The notes below the pieces were generated by a model that saw nothing but the letters and a program-made list of their open reading frames with translations, searched no databases and had not been told where the DNA came from. Positions 26,358-36,010 of a stretch of DNA of 64,000 nucleotides are shown in pieces (position 1 is the stretch's first letter; each line of letters opens with the position of its first letter). Made by a program: the position numbers and the translations under genes. The stretch is taken from contig NZ_CP027229.1 of the NCBI RefSeq assembly GCF_002999135.1, positions 682,001 through 746,000 of the forward strand. The letters run 5' to 3'. This stretch comes from Capnocytophaga sp. oral taxon 878. GTDB taxonomy: Bacteria > Bacteroidota > Bacteroidia > Flavobacteriales > Flavobacteriaceae.

Positions 26358-27551
26358 ATGAGTACAAAACCAAATCCTGAAAAACCAGCTAAAGTGGTTT
26401 TTTTTATCATATCGGTTATAATGCTAATTTCTGGACTAATGTTTGTTGTTGAGGGTGGATTGGGAGCCATTCTTATTTTTATTTTAGCAATAGGAGTTAG
26501 TATTGTTATAGCATTTTTATTTTTTACTTACTTTAGTGTGTATTACAAATGGGCCCGTTGGGGGGTGTTTGGACTTCTGGTATTTACAGCTATACTTCTA
26601 TTTAATTTTTTTCATGATACTATTATAGATTATTATTCGGATATGAGAACTCCGAAGAAATACAAGAACTATAAAGTATTGCTCAGTAGTATACCTTATC
26701 ATAAACAAGGCAAGACTATTAGCTTTCTTTCTAAACGCGATGGTCCTGGTTATGGTAGTGCGACTAGTATTGTATTCTTGAATGATAAAAATGAGCTTAT
26801 CTTGGTAGAAGGGGCTGAAAGGCTCTATAAATATGATACTTATGGGGGGCTTATAGCTGAATACTACATTAGGGAAGGATATTACGCAAATGATATGATG
26901 AAGAGTTGTTACTTTGACACGCGTAATAACAAATACCTTACTTGGGCTATTGATGGTGATACTGTACCAAAACCTATAACTTTTTTAAAAGAATCGGCAG
27001 AGTGGAATGATAGTGAAAGTGAAGCTTTTTTTGAAGAAATGAAACAAACAACTGATGCTTTTTTTATTGAAAATGAAGGCTATATATACAGGAAAGAACC
27101 TGAGAATAGGCAGTTAAATGACTTGAAGGTTATTTTTAGCAAAGACAATGAGTGGTACTATTTTTTTCTTCCTTTTAACAGAAAATATGAAGAACGTGAT
27201 GAAGATGGTTTTCTGCGAGGTCTTATTTCCAAAAATAGAGTAAAAAGCTTTATGAATTTTGAAGAAGGGAAGTTCACCAAACGTGAAAGTGAACAAAGTG
27301 AAGCTATACAACCGCAATATACGAGCTATGATAACAAAGATTTTTACTATGATTTGGTAATAGATGGGGTTACGTTTAATATAAAAGATTATAGAGAAAG
27401 AAACTCTAACCTAAAATTGCTTACAACTTATTTCAGTACTCCGACAGAAACTATGGAGGTTTTTGCTCACCTGAAGCTGTATAGTAATAAGAATTTGCAC
27501 TATAAACTATTTAATGATAGGGGCAGAACTTACATTATTAAAAATGAATAG
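26358..27551 (+). CDS. Hypothetical membrane protein, tandem paralogue B
   Basis: 397 aa, homologous to the preceding gene: the same three N-terminal helices, WARWG, DYYSD, LTWAIDGDT, ITFLKES and YSNKNLHYKLF blocks. The copies have diverged considerably at the protein level, so the duplication is not recent. No signal for a separate strong promoter is obvious in the 94-nt gap, so it may be co-transcribed. Function unknown. Confidence 0.75.
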   Translation: MSTKPNPEKPAKVVFFIISVIMLISGLMFVVEGGLGAILIFILAIGVSIVIAFLFFTYFSVYYKWARWGVFGLLVFTAILLFNFFHDTIIDYYSDMRTPKKYKNYKVLLSSIPYHKQGKTISFLSKRDGPGYGSATSIVFLNDKNELILVEGAERLYKYDTYGGLIAEYYIREGYYANDMMKSCYFDTRNNKYLTWAIDGDTVPKPITFLKESAEWNDSESEAFFEEMKQTTDAFFIENEGYIYRKEPENRQLNDLKVIFSKDNEWYYFFLPFNRKYEERDEDGFLRGLISKNRVKSFMNFEEGKFTKRESEQSEAIQPQYTSYDNKDFYYDLVIDGVTFNIKDYRERNSNLKLLTTYFSTPTETMEVFAHLKLYSNKNLHYKLFNDRGRTYIIKNE

Positions 27552-27834
27552 TTGAATGGCAATGCTTTGTTGATTATTAGGGATATACATTTACTGATAG
27601 AAAATAGATAAGAGACTGTTTTTGATACATTTTTTAGATGTTGAGAAAACAGTTTTTTGTTTTATATGGGGAGTTGTGGATAACATACTTGGCTGGCTGA
27701 CTATCCTTCGTTTATAGTTCGTTTATCCTTCGTTCATCGTTCGTTCAGTTTAGGGGAGGGTTGTAAGATGGTTAGATGTATAGGCTGGCTTGGTGTATTT
27801 TTTATTTGTTTTGTTGTAAAGATAGGTAAGCTTC
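27552..27834. other. Leader region upstream of purM
   Basis: The 333-nt gap holds a weak hairpin (GAGACTGTTTTT/GAAAACAGTTTTTT around 27611-27658) ending in Ts, then a four-unit array of the 11-bp repeat and a G-rich stretch, and finally the purM promoter. No coding frame seen. Confidence 0.5.
27705..27748 (+). repeat. 11-bp repeat array, four units (copy 1)
   Basis: Four consecutive 11-mers: CCTTCGTTTAT, AGTTCGTTTAT, CCTTCGTTCAT, CGTTCGTTCAG. The first two units are identical in order and sequence to those of the arrays at 45401 and 51885. Confidence 0.8.
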
Positions 27835-27864
27835 TTGCTAATTAAAAATAATTTTGTACTTTTG
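27835..27864 (+). promoter_or_regulatory. purM promoter, near-identical to the guaB promoter
   Basis: TTG at 27835-27837, 19-nt spacer, TActTTTG at 27857-27864. By eye 27 of 30 positions match the guaB promoter at 45652-45681. Confidence 0.65.
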
Positions 27865-27884
27865 CCATCTCATACTATAATACT

Positions 27885-29057
27885 ATGGAAGTAAGCAAAC
27901 GTTATGCACAGCGCGGTGTATCGGCTGCGAAAGATGAAGTGCATAAAGCTATTAAAAATATTAATAAAGGATTGTTTCCGAAATCCTTCTGCAAAATAGT
28001 GCCGGATTATCTTACGAATGATGATGCGTATTGCCTTGTAATGCATGCGGATGGTGCTGGTACTAAATCGGCATTAGCGTATATGTACTGGAAGGAGACG
28101 GGTGACCTAAGTGTATGGAAGGGGATTGCACAAGATGCTCTTATTATGAATATTGACGACCTGCTATGTGTGGGGGCTGTGGATAATATAATGCTTTCGT
28201 CTACTATTGGGCGTAATAAGAATCTTATTCCTGGTGAGGTTATTTCGGCTATTATTAATGGAACGGAAGAGTTACTTGCTGAACTTTCAACTTTTGGGGT
28301 ACATATCCACTCGACAGGAGGGGAAACGGCTGATGTAGGTGATTTGGTGCGTACTATTATTGTTGATTCGACAGTTACGGCACGTATGCCACGCCATAAG
28401 GTGATTGATAATGCTAATATTAAGGCAGGTAATGTAATAGTAGGGTTGGCGTCATACGGGCAAGCTACTTATGAGAAGGAATACAATGGAGGTATGGGTA
28501 GTAATGGGCTTACATCGGCACGCCACGATGTGTTTGCTAAGATTTTGGCAAGTAAATACCCCGAGAGTTATGATGCTGCTGTGCCTGATGAGCTGGTATA
28601 TGCAGGTACTAAAAAACTTACTGATAGGGTAGAGGGTAGCCCCTTGAATGCAGGAAAATTGGTGCTATCACCTACGCGTACTTATGCTCCTATCATTAAA
28701 AAAATATTAGAAAAATACGATAATAGCCAGATACACGGAATGGTACATTGCAGTGGAGGGGCTCAAACTAAAATATTACATTTTGTAGAGAACCTTCATA
28801 TTATAAAGGACAATCTGTTTAGTGTGCCGCCTCTTTTTAAGTTGATACAAGAAGAATCGGGGACGGATTGGAAGGAAATGTATCAAGTATTTAACTGTGG
28901 GCATCGTATGGAACTATATGTGGATGAGGATATTGCACAGGATATTATAGCTATTTCTGAATCATTTGGGGTAGAAGCCCAAATAGTGGGTAGGGTAGAG
29001 GCTTCGGACAGCAGATGCCTTACTATACAAAGTGAATATGGTACCTTTGAATATTAG
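27885..29057 (+). CDS. purM: Phosphoribosylformylglycinamidine cyclo-ligase (AIR synthase)
   Basis: Catalyses ATP-dependent ring closure of FGAM to AIR, step five of purine synthesis. It is the 390-aa Bacteroidetes-type PurM: N-terminal RYAQRGVSAAKDEV, HADGAGTKS, DALIMNIDDLLCVGA, GGETADVGDLV and SYGQATYEKEYNGGMGSNG segments fit the AIRS N- and C-terminal domains. It has its own promoter shared in form with guaB, suggesting joint regulation with purine demand. The downstream membrane-protein gene overlaps its 3' end. Confidence 0.92.
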   Translation: MEVSKRYAQRGVSAAKDEVHKAIKNINKGLFPKSFCKIVPDYLTNDDAYCLVMHADGAGTKSALAYMYWKETGDLSVWKGIAQDALIMNIDDLLCVGAVDNIMLSSTIGRNKNLIPGEVISAIINGTEELLAELSTFGVHIHSTGGETADVGDLVRTIIVDSTVTARMPRHKVIDNANIKAGNVIVGLASYGQATYEKEYNGGMGSNGLTSARHDVFAKILASKYPESYDAAVPDELVYAGTKKLTDRVEGSPLNAGKLVLSPTRTYAPIIKKILEKYDNSQIHGMVHCSGGAQTKILHFVENLHIIKDNLFSVPPLFKLIQEESGTDWKEMYQVFNCGHRMELYVDEDIAQDIIAISESFGVEAQIVGRVEASDSRCLTIQSEYGTFEY

Positions 29058-30207
29058 AAAAAATATAAAGACTGAAATACGCTGGGGGTTTGCGTACTTT
29101 GTTATAGTAGTGTGTTTGGGTATTTTTTTGCGCTCGGCAGCTGTGGTAGATTATCCTTTTGGATTTACTTATCGTTATATAGTGCATGCGCATTCACACT
29201 TAGCTATCTTAGGATTTGTATATACACTGCTTTTGGCATTGCTGATACGAACATTTGTTCCTTTTACTGCTGAAATTGAAAAGAAATACAAAAGGCTGTT
29301 CTATATAACTCAGTTTTCGGTATTAGGGATGCTTTTTAGTTTTCCTTTTCAGGGGTATGGAGCGGTATCAATCAGTTTTTCATCGGTATTTATTATCTGC
29401 AGTTATTATTTTGCGAGATTTTATTTGAAGTATAGTGAGAATAACCCATTTGTGCGTATGGGTATTTTCTATCTTGTATTATCAAGTATAGGAATATGGT
29501 TAATGCCAGTAACCATAGTGAAATATGGGAAATTCTCGGATATGTATATGAGTGCTATTGCTTTTTTCTTGCACTTTCAGTACAATGGATGGATGCTGAG
29601 TAGCTTAATGGGTTTATTAGTGGAGCGTTATAAATGGGCACAGCTATATCCTAAGTTATTAAAAAATATATTTATACTTTTTCAGGCAGGCATAATAGGT
29701 ACATTATTTATTTCGTGGGTGGGGTATTTTAGTTATCCTATGTACTATGTAATAGGTGCGATTTCAGTAGGATTATGGCTTGCTGCGCTTATAATAATTG
29801 CTTATTTGTACATAAAAGAGAAACAGAAAAGTTACTTAACTACTGTATTTATCAGCTTTTTTATACTAAAAGTATTGGTAATGAGTATGGGAGTTATACC
29901 ACCACTTACAGAGAAACTTTTTGGAAATACTGATTTGTTGGTGAGTTATTTGCATTTCAACTTTTTAGGAGTGGTAACTATAGGGATGTTACTATTTTTA
30001 AGTGAACAGCTTACAATAAAGAGAATATGGGTATATATTTATTTATTGGTTTTTTTGCTTACAGAAAGCCTAATAACCTATAAAGGAGGAGCTATACTGT
30101 TTCAGTATCCACTTATAGCTCATTTTCAGGAGTATTTGCTGGCAGCAACAGTTCTTTTTATATTGCCAGCTATAGGGTGGCTAGTAGCTGTGATTAAAAA
30201 TAAGTGA
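29038..30207 (+). CDS. Multi-pass membrane protein with His-rich helices
   Basis: About 389 aa and 11-12 predicted membrane helices. Conserved-looking intramembrane histidines (VHAHSHLAILGF, LHFQYNGWM, YLHFNFLG) resemble heme-copper oxidase subunit I or NnrS-like proteins, but the usual oxidase motifs are incomplete, so I do not assign an activity. I prefer the ATG at 29038 to the GTG at 29032. It overlaps the end of purM by 20 nt in another frame, implying translational coupling, although a metabolic link is not evident. Confidence 0.65.
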   Translation: MVPLNIRKNIKTEIRWGFAYFVIVVCLGIFLRSAAVVDYPFGFTYRYIVHAHSHLAILGFVYTLLLALLIRTFVPFTAEIEKKYKRLFYITQFSVLGMLFSFPFQGYGAVSISFSSVFIICSYYFARFYLKYSENNPFVRMGIFYLVLSSIGIWLMPVTIVKYGKFSDMYMSAIAFFLHFQYNGWMLSSLMGLLVERYKWAQLYPKLLKNIFILFQAGIIGTLFISWVGYFSYPMYYVIGAISVGLWLAALIIIAYLYIKEKQKSYLTTVFISFFILKVLVMSMGVIPPLTEKLFGNTDLLVSYLHFNFLGVVTIGMLLFLSEQLTIKRIWVYIYLLVFLLTESLITYKGGAILFQYPLIAHFQEYLLAATVLFILPAIGWLVAVIKNK

Positions 30208-30266
30208 TTATAAAAGCCATTTAGGCATATATTTTGATAGAATTAAAAACGTTAATGACAATATTT

Positions 30267-31625
30267 ATGAATAAAAAAACTATTGGTACAGTCCTTATGA
30301 TGTTATTATTAGCAACTCCGCTTTTTGCTCAGAACAATCCTGATCGTAAAAAGGTGGAAGGAGTAGCTGCTGTAGTAGGAGATTATTTGATATTGGAATC
30401 GGACATTGATAAGGCATATATTGATTTGAATCAGCAGGAAGTAGATACAAAAAATATTACCCGTTGCCAAATGTTGGGCAAGCTGATGGAAGATAAACTT
30501 TATGCACACCAAGCAGTGCAAGATAGTATCAAACTTACAGATGCTGAGGTACGTGAGCAAGTAAACCAACGTATTGAATACCTTATAGCTCAGTTAGGTG
30601 GTGATATTAAAAAGTTGTTGGAATTCTATCGGAAAGATGATGAACAATCAATGCGAGATGAGCTTTTTAATATCTTGAAGCTGAACCAACTGGCTCAGAG
30701 AATGAAACAACAGATTGTAAAAGATGTTGAGGTAACGCCTGAAGAAGTGCGTAACTTCTTTAATGCTATTCCTGCTGAAGAACGTCCGCATTTTGGTACT
30801 GAGCTTGAGATTGCTCAAATAGTGGTGAATCCTGTGGCGCCTAAAAGTTCTGTACAGAAAGTAATAGACCAACTGAATGAAATTAAAGAAGATGTAGAGA
30901 AAAACGGAATGAGTTTTGCTACTAAAGCAATTCTTTATTCACAAGATCGTGCTACAGGAGGGCAAGAACTTACTTTTAACCGTAACTCTGCTTTTGATAA
31001 GGCTTTTAAAGATGTAGCTTTCACTTTACAAGAAGGAGAAATATCAAAACCTTTTGAGTCTAGTTTTGGTTGGCATATTATACAGATGGTAAAGATACGA
31101 GGTAAAGAAGTGAGTGTACGTCATATTCTTATAATGCCTGATATACCTGATGAAGCTTTGAATGAAGCAAAAGAGAAAATAGCTAAAATTCGCCAACGTA
31201 TAATTGATAAAGAACTTACTTTTGATGAAGCGGCGCGTAACTTCTCGGATGAGAAAGAGACTCGTAATGATGGAGGACAACTTATTAACCCTGAAGACCT
31301 TTCATCCCGTTTTGAGCTTACACGTATTGAACCTTCATTATATGCACGTATATCAGACTTGAAAGATAATGAAGTATCTGTACCTTTCCTTGATGAGGAT
31401 AGGACAGGCAAAAAGAGCTATCGTATTTATAAAATTACTAATCGTATTGATGAACATCAAGCTGATTTCACTAAAGATTATGTAAAGATACAAGATTTGG
31501 CACTGAAAGAAAAACAGCTTAAAGCTGTTACCAAATGGATGAAAGAACATATTGAAAAAACTTATATAGCAATAAAAGGAGAATACCGTAACTGTAAGTT
31601 TGAAAATAATTGGTTGAAAAAGTGA
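30267..31625 (+). CDS. SurA-like periplasmic peptidyl-prolyl isomerase
   Basis: Cleavable signal peptide (ending near PLFAQ), an N-terminal SurA-type chaperone domain (VEGVAAVVGDYLILESDI, then LMEDKLYAHQAVQD), and two parvulin domains: the first around FGTELEIAQIVVNP with FGWHIIQMV, the second around VRHILIMPDIPDEA. It folds outer-membrane proteins in the periplasm. Of the possible starts I chose the ATG at 30267 (MNKKT), which places the signal peptide at the N-terminus; a TTG at 30234 would add 11 residues. Length is in the SurA range (about 450 aa). Confidence 0.87.
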   Translation: MNKKTIGTVLMMLLLATPLFAQNNPDRKKVEGVAAVVGDYLILESDIDKAYIDLNQQEVDTKNITRCQMLGKLMEDKLYAHQAVQDSIKLTDAEVREQVNQRIEYLIAQLGGDIKKLLEFYRKDDEQSMRDELFNILKLNQLAQRMKQQIVKDVEVTPEEVRNFFNAIPAEERPHFGTELEIAQIVVNPVAPKSSVQKVIDQLNEIKEDVEKNGMSFATKAILYSQDRATGGQELTFNRNSAFDKAFKDVAFTLQEGEISKPFESSFGWHIIQMVKIRGKEVSVRHILIMPDIPDEALNEAKEKIAKIRQRIIDKELTFDEAARNFSDEKETRNDGGQLINPEDLSSRFELTRIEPSLYARISDLKDNEVSVPFLDEDRTGKKSYRIYKITNRIDEHQADFTKDYVKIQDLALKEKQLKAVTKWMKEHIEKTYIAIKGEYRNCKFENNWLKK

Positions 31626-31699
31626 TAATTGAGATATAGAGAGCGCAAGAGTATAAAAATATTTTTCTTGAAAAATTTGGCAGACTAAAAAATACTTTA

Positions 31700-31707
31700 T
31701 ACTTTTG
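31700..31707 (+). promoter_or_regulatory. -7 promoter element of tRNA-Pro
   Basis: TActTTTG, 15 nt before the tRNA. Confidence 0.6.
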
Positions 31708-31722
31708 CGCCCGAAATAAAAT

Positions 31723-31795
31723 CGGGATGTGGCGCAGTTGGTAGCGTACACGTATGGGGTGCGTGTGGTCGCTGGTTCGAGTCCAGTCATCCCGA
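31723..31795 (+). tRNA. tRNA-Pro(GGG)
   Basis: Acceptor CGGGATG pairs with CATCCCG; D arm GCGC/GCGT; anticodon stem CACGT/GCGTG around the loop ATGGGGT, anticodon GGG; T arm CTGG-TTCGAGT-CCAG. The CCA end is not encoded. Confidence 0.93.
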
Positions 31796-31822
31796 CTTTT
31801 CTTTTTTTGATAGTTATTCAAA

Positions 31823-32386
31823 ATGAATAAGGTAAGTATTACCATCTTATTTCTTTTAGCCTCAGTGGCTATGTGGGCACAATCCCTTGAGAAAAACTTC
31901 GTAATAGGTGCCCAGTTACCCCTTTTTAATACCCAAAAAAATAAAGATAACAGCGAAACCTCAATTAATGAGTTATCTGGTTATCATTTTTGCATCAACA
32001 CTTTTATACAGACAGATTTTTATGATCCTAACCGATATGGAATTCGTTCCAAGTTTAGTTTTAGAGTTGATTATACCTATTTACAAGCCCCTCAAAAAGA
32101 ACAAAAAGGTATTTACAACCAACTACAGCAGATGTCGGTGCTTTATATTTTAGGAGGGATGCATAAAACGTATGGTTTACAATTTGGGCTAGGACCTGCT
32201 TTTAATTGGGGTGATGCAAAGGGTATAAATGCCCGAGGGCTGATAGAAATGTATATTAAATACAAAAAAATAATAACAATGGCAGGACTGAACCTTCATT
32301 TTCCGCCAGCAGATAGAAAAGAATATATAGGAGCTGATAATTACAGATATGGACATGTATCAATAGGATTAGCTTATAATTTGTAA
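31823..32386 (+). CDS. Exported protein, possible small outer-membrane beta-barrel
   Basis: 187 aa with a clear signal peptide ending at MWAQS. The mature part alternates aromatic/hydrophobic strands (FRVDYTYLQ, LQFGLGPAFNWG, ITMAGLNLHF) and ends in a strand with a C-terminal Leu (VSIGLAYNL), as in small outer-membrane barrels. No family recognised. It lies just after tRNA-Pro and 29 nt before queA. Confidence 0.7.
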   Translation: MNKVSITILFLLASVAMWAQSLEKNFVIGAQLPLFNTQKNKDNSETSINELSGYHFCINTFIQTDFYDPNRYGIRSKFSFRVDYTYLQAPQKEQKGIYNQLQQMSVLYILGGMHKTYGLQFGLGPAFNWGDAKGINARGLIEMYIKYKKIITMAGLNLHFPPADRKEYIGADNYRYGHVSIGLAYNL

Positions 32387-32415
32387 TAGAATGATTTACT
32401 TAAGTAAGAAGATAT

Positions 32416-33462
32416 ATGAAACTTTCAAACTTCAATTTTGACCTACCCAAAGAGCTATTGGCAGAATACCCAAGTGAAAACCGTGACGAAGCACGCTTAA
32501 TGGTGATACATCGTAAAACAGGTGAGATAGAACACAAGTTATTTAAAGATGTTATTAACTATTTTGATGATGGTGATGTTTTTGTGATTAACAATACCAA
32601 AGTATTTCCTGCACGATTATATGGCAATAAAGAAAAAACAAGAGCTAAAATAGAAGTATTTTTGTTGCGAGAACTTAGTGCGGAACAACGTTTGTGGGAT
32701 GTGCTTGTAGATCCAGCTCGTAAAATACGTATAGGTAATAAACTTTATTTTGGTGATGGTGATTTAGTAGCTGAAGTGATTGATAATACTACCTCACGTG
32801 GACGTACACTTCGCTTTTTGTATGATGGTACTTATGAAGAGTTTCGCCAACGATTGGTTGAATTAGGACAAACACCTTTGCCTAAGTATATCTCTCGTCC
32901 TGTGGAACCTGAAGATGAGGAACGCTATCAAACTATTTATGCTAAGCATGAAGGTGCCGTAGCAGCTCCTACAGCAGGGTTACACTTTTCAAAACACTTA
33001 ATGAAACGCTTGGAAATTAAAGGAATTACTTTTGCTGAAGTAACTTTACACGTAGGTTTAGGAACTTTTAACCCTGTAGAGGTAGAAGACTTATCTAAAC
33101 ACAAAATGGATAGTGAAGAAATTCATATTCCTGTTGATCAAGCGCAGATAATAAATACAGCCAAGGAAAAGAAGAAAAGAGTTTGTGCAGTAGGTACTAC
33201 AGTAATGCGTGTGATGGAAAGTTCAGTATCATCTGAAGGTTATCTCAATCCGTTTGATGGATGGACAAATAAATTCATTTTTCCTCCGTATGATTTTAGT
33301 GTAGCTAATGCAATGATTACTAATTTTCATACTCCTAAATCAACCTTATTGATGATGGTATCTGCATTTGTGGGACATGATCTTATTATGCGAGCTTACA
33401 AAGAGGCGGTAGAACAAAAGTACAAGTTCTATTCCTATGGTGATGCGATGTTAATTTTGTAA
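32416..33462 (+). CDS. queA: S-adenosylmethionine:tRNA ribosyltransferase-isomerase
   Basis: QueA transfers and isomerises the ribose of SAM onto preQ1 at position 34 in queuosine synthesis. Typical segments: [13 protein letters not shown] near the N-terminus, [27 protein letters not shown] and [12 protein letters not shown], and [22 protein letters not shown] near the C-terminus. Length of 348 aa is complete. Ends just before a strong terminator. Confidence 0.95.
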   Translation: MKLSNFNFDLPKELLAEYPSENRDEARLMVIHRKTGEIEHKLFKDVINYFDDGDVFVINNTKVFPARLYGNKEKTRAKIEVFLLRELSAEQRLWDVLVDPARKIRIGNKLYFGDGDLVAEVIDNTTSRGRTLRFLYDGTYEEFRQRLVELGQTPLPKYISRPVEPEDEERYQTIYAKHEGAVAAPTAGLHFSKHLMKRLEIKGITFAEVTLHVGLGTFNPVEVEDLSKHKMDSEEIHIPVDQAQIINTAKEKKKRVCAVGTTVMRVMESSVSSEGYLNPFDGWTNKFIFPPYDFSVANAMITNFHTPKSTLLMMVSAFVGHDLIMRAYKEAVEQKYKFYSYGDAMLIL

Positions 33463-33478
33463 AAAAGAAAAGTGAGAT

Positions 33479-33516
33479 AAAACCGTATAAATATGGAAAT
33501 ATTTATGCGGTTTTTT
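33479..33516 (+). terminator. Intrinsic terminator of queA
   Basis: AAAACCGTATAAATAT pairs with ATATTTATGCGGTTTT (one G-T pair) around a GGAA loop, ending in a T run. Confidence 0.85.
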
Positions 33517-33545
33517 GTTTATTTCAAAAATAAGTTGTACCTTTG
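33514..33545 (+). promoter_or_regulatory. Promoter of the phosphoribosyltransferase gene
   Basis: TTTG at 33514-33517, 20-nt spacer, TAccTTTG at 33538-33545. The -33 box overlaps the T run of the queA terminator. Confidence 0.65.
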
Positions 33546-33569
33546 GGGTCTGAAATGATATATAGAATA

Positions 33570-34061
33570 ATGACACAAATTTTAAATCATACTGATATTC
33601 AGAATAAAATAAGACGCATTGCTTATCAAATATATGAAAATCATCTTGCTGAAAAAGAGATTGTTTTAGCAGGGATTGTAGGTAATGGTTATATTCTTGC
33701 TGAAAAACTTAATGAAGTATTAGCCGCTATTGCCCCTCTAAAAGTAACTCTTTGTAAAGTTATGATGAACAAGAAAAATCCTTTAGAAGGTATTACTACT
33801 TCAGAACCTGCAGATGCTTATATAAATAAGGCTGTTATATTAGTAGATGATGTGCTAAACTCTGGTATTACCCTTATTTATGGTGTGAAACACTTTTTAG
33901 AGGTTCCTTTAAAAAGTCTTACTACAGCAGTATTAGTGAATCGGAATCACAAAAAATATCCTATTAAAGCTGATTTTAAAGGGATATCACTTTCTACTTC
34001 TTTACAGGAACATGTAGCTATAGCTTTTGATGAAGGTGATTATAAAGCATACTTACAATAA
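33570..34061 (+). CDS. Phosphoribosyltransferase, PyrR-like
   Basis: About 163 aa. A type I phosphoribosyltransferase fold is indicated by LAGIVGNGYILAE (PP loop) and the PRPP-binding signature VILVDDVLNSGITL. The substrate is not certain: PyrR-type uracil phosphoribosyltransferase and other members of the family look alike at this level. Frame opens at a TTG inside the promoter; I chose the ATG at 33570 (MTQILNH), though the ATG at 33555 is possible but nearly leaderless. Confidence 0.75.
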   Translation: MTQILNHTDIQNKIRRIAYQIYENHLAEKEIVLAGIVGNGYILAEKLNEVLAAIAPLKVTLCKVMMNKKNPLEGITTSEPADAYINKAVILVDDVLNSGITLIYGVKHFLEVPLKSLTTAVLVNRNHKKYPIKADFKGISLSTSLQEHVAIAFDEGDYKAYLQ

Positions 34062-34112
34062 TAGGGAGTAGCATAAAGTTTAACACTTTCTTAAAATGTG
34101 ATCTTTAAAAAT

Positions 34113-35969
34113 ATGTATATAACACTTATTATTTTACTAATATCATCACTTTTTTTTATGAGCGGCAAAGTCCGTTCGGACTTGGTTGCAATGTGTGTCT
34201 TAGTGTTTTTGGTGCTATTTGATATTTTGAGTCCTGAAGAAGCTTTATCAGGTTTCTCAGATAAGGTAGTAGTGATGATGATAGGTTTGTTTGTAGTAGG
34301 GGGAGCTATTTTTCAAACAGGATTAGCTAAGATGATGAGTAGCAAAATATTGCGTTTAGCAGGTGATAGTGAGGTTAAGTTACTTGTTTTAGTGATGTTA
34401 GTAACGGCCTTTATAGGGGCTTTTGTAAGCAATACTGGTACAGTAGCCCTAATGATGCCTATAGTAGTTAGTATGGCTATGAGTGGAAGTATTAATAGTA
34501 GTCGGTTACTGATGCCTATGGCTTTTGCAAGTAGTATGGGGGGGATGATGACCCTGATAGGAACTCCTCCAAACTTGATAATTGATGGTGAATTGGTGAA
34601 AAATGGTTATGATAAACTTACATTTTTTTCATTTACTCCAGTAGGTTTAGTATGTTTATTAGTAGGAATGTTTGTACTAATACCTATTACTAAAATCTTT
34701 TTAACCAAAAAAGGAGAGGGGAAAACTGATAAAAGCAAAGGAGGAAAATCACTGAATGATTTGGTGGGTGAGTACCAATTGTCAAAGAATTTGTATAGGG
34801 TATTGGTAGGCGAGCATACTTTATTTAAAGGGATGACATTGAAAGAGATTAATTTATCACAACGCTATCATATTTCAGTATTAGAAATAAGAAGGAAGCC
34901 TGCTTCTAACAATCCTTTTTTTAAGACAGGAACTCAAGAAGTAGTAAATGCTGATACTGTTATTTATGAAGGAGATATACTATATTTACGTGGTGATTTT
35001 GAGGCTATTGAGCAAATGAATATAGATAATAAATTGAATTTTCTTGATACTCATCATCCTGAACAACAATTGTCCAATGAATTGCACTTTCATGATATTG
35101 GAATAGCCGAAGTACTAATAATGCCCGCCTCTAAATTTGTAAATACTCCAATTAGTGAAAGTAAACTGCGTGAGCATTATGGTTTGAATATTTTAGGCAT
35201 TCAAAGACAAGATACTTATATACTTAAGAATTTAAAAGATGAGAAAATGCATGCTGGCGATATTCTATTAGTACAAGGTGCTTGGGAACATATAGCTAAA
35301 ATGGATGCTGAACGCAGTCAGTTAGTAGTATTAGGACAACCTCTTGCAGAAGCCTCAAAGGTAACACTTACTCATAAAGCACCTATTGCAGCCCTTATAA
35401 TGATAGGAATGGTAGTAGCTATGATGTTTGATTTTATACCAGTAGCACCTGTAACAGCAGTACTTATAGCTTCTCTTTTAATGGTTATTACAGGAGCTTT
35501 GCGTAATATAGAGGCTGCTTATAAAACTATTAACTGGGAAAGTATTGTACTTATTGCTGGTATGTTACCAATGGCATTAGCATTAGAAAAAACAGGAGTT
35601 TCAGCTTTGGTTTCCCAAGCTTTGGTAGGTAGTTTTGGAGATAAGAGTCCCTATGTATTATTAGCAGGTGTATATTTCACGACCTCATTAATGACTATGT
35701 TCATTAGCAATACAGCAACAGCAGTATTATTAGCTCCAATAGCAATGAAAACAGCTTTATCATTAGGTTTGCAGCCTCACGCCTTTTTGTTTGCTGTAGC
35801 AGTAGGAGCAAGTATGTGTTTTGCTTCACCATTTTCTACTCCACCCAATGCATTAGTTATGTCGGCTGGGCGTTATACCTTTATGGATTATATCAAAGTA
35901 GGTTTACCTCTACAAATCATAATGGGTATTGTAATGATATTTGTTTTTCCATTATTGTTTCCATTTTAA
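34113..35969 (+). CDS. SLC13/DASS-type transporter with TrkA-C domains
   Basis: About 618 aa. Two membrane halves with the family's repeated SNT/TP motifs (FVSNTGTVALMMP, LIGTPPNLI; then FISNTATAVLLAP, FSTPPNALV) flank two cytoplasmic TrkA-C (RCK_C) regulatory domains. Typical of sodium-coupled anion symporters for dicarboxylates, sulfate or similar; the substrate is not readable. An ATG at 34113 follows a possible GTG at 34098; the ATG places the first helix right at the N-terminus. Confidence 0.87.
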   Translation: MYITLIILLISSLFFMSGKVRSDLVAMCVLVFLVLFDILSPEEALSGFSDKVVVMMIGLFVVGGAIFQTGLAKMMSSKILRLAGDSEVKLLVLVMLVTAFIGAFVSNTGTVALMMPIVVSMAMSGSINSSRLLMPMAFASSMGGMMTLIGTPPNLIIDGELVKNGYDKLTFFSFTPVGLVCLLVGMFVLIPITKIFLTKKGEGKTDKSKGGKSLNDLVGEYQLSKNLYRVLVGEHTLFKGMTLKEINLSQRYHISVLEIRRKPASNNPFFKTGTQEVVNADTVIYEGDILYLRGDFEAIEQMNIDNKLNFLDTHHPEQQLSNELHFHDIGIAEVLIMPASKFVNTPISESKLREHYGLNILGIQRQDTYILKNLKDEKMHAGDILLVQGAWEHIAKMDAERSQLVVLGQPLAEASKVTLTHKAPIAALIMIGMVVAMMFDFIPVAPVTAVLIASLLMVITGALRNIEAAYKTINWESIVLIAGMLPMALALEKTGVSALVSQALVGSFGDKSPYVLLAGVYFTTSLMTMFISNTATAVLLAPIAMKTALSLGLQPHAFLFAVAVGASMCFASPFSTPPNALVMSAGRYTFMDYIKVGLPLQIIMGIVMIFVFPLLFPF

Positions 35970-35979
35970 TAAAAAATTG

Positions 35980-35987
35980 TATCTTTG
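35980..35987 (+). promoter_or_regulatory. -7 promoter element of the 91-aa gene / cysteine desulfurase
   Basis: TAtcTTTG, 23 nt before the ATG at 36011. Confidence 0.6.
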
Positions 35988-36010
35988 CCGCAAAAATTTA
36001 GAAATAAAGA

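Noticed and set aside
27705..27748. CRISPR-like or tRNA-like repeat
   Set aside because: The 11-bp units have no spacers and no cloverleaf; they are direct tandem units.
31353..31845. Minus-strand frames overlapping tRNA-Pro, one beginning with a DDWTRTSDHTHP-like peptide
   Set aside because: This is translated tRNA sequence, a common annotation artefact.
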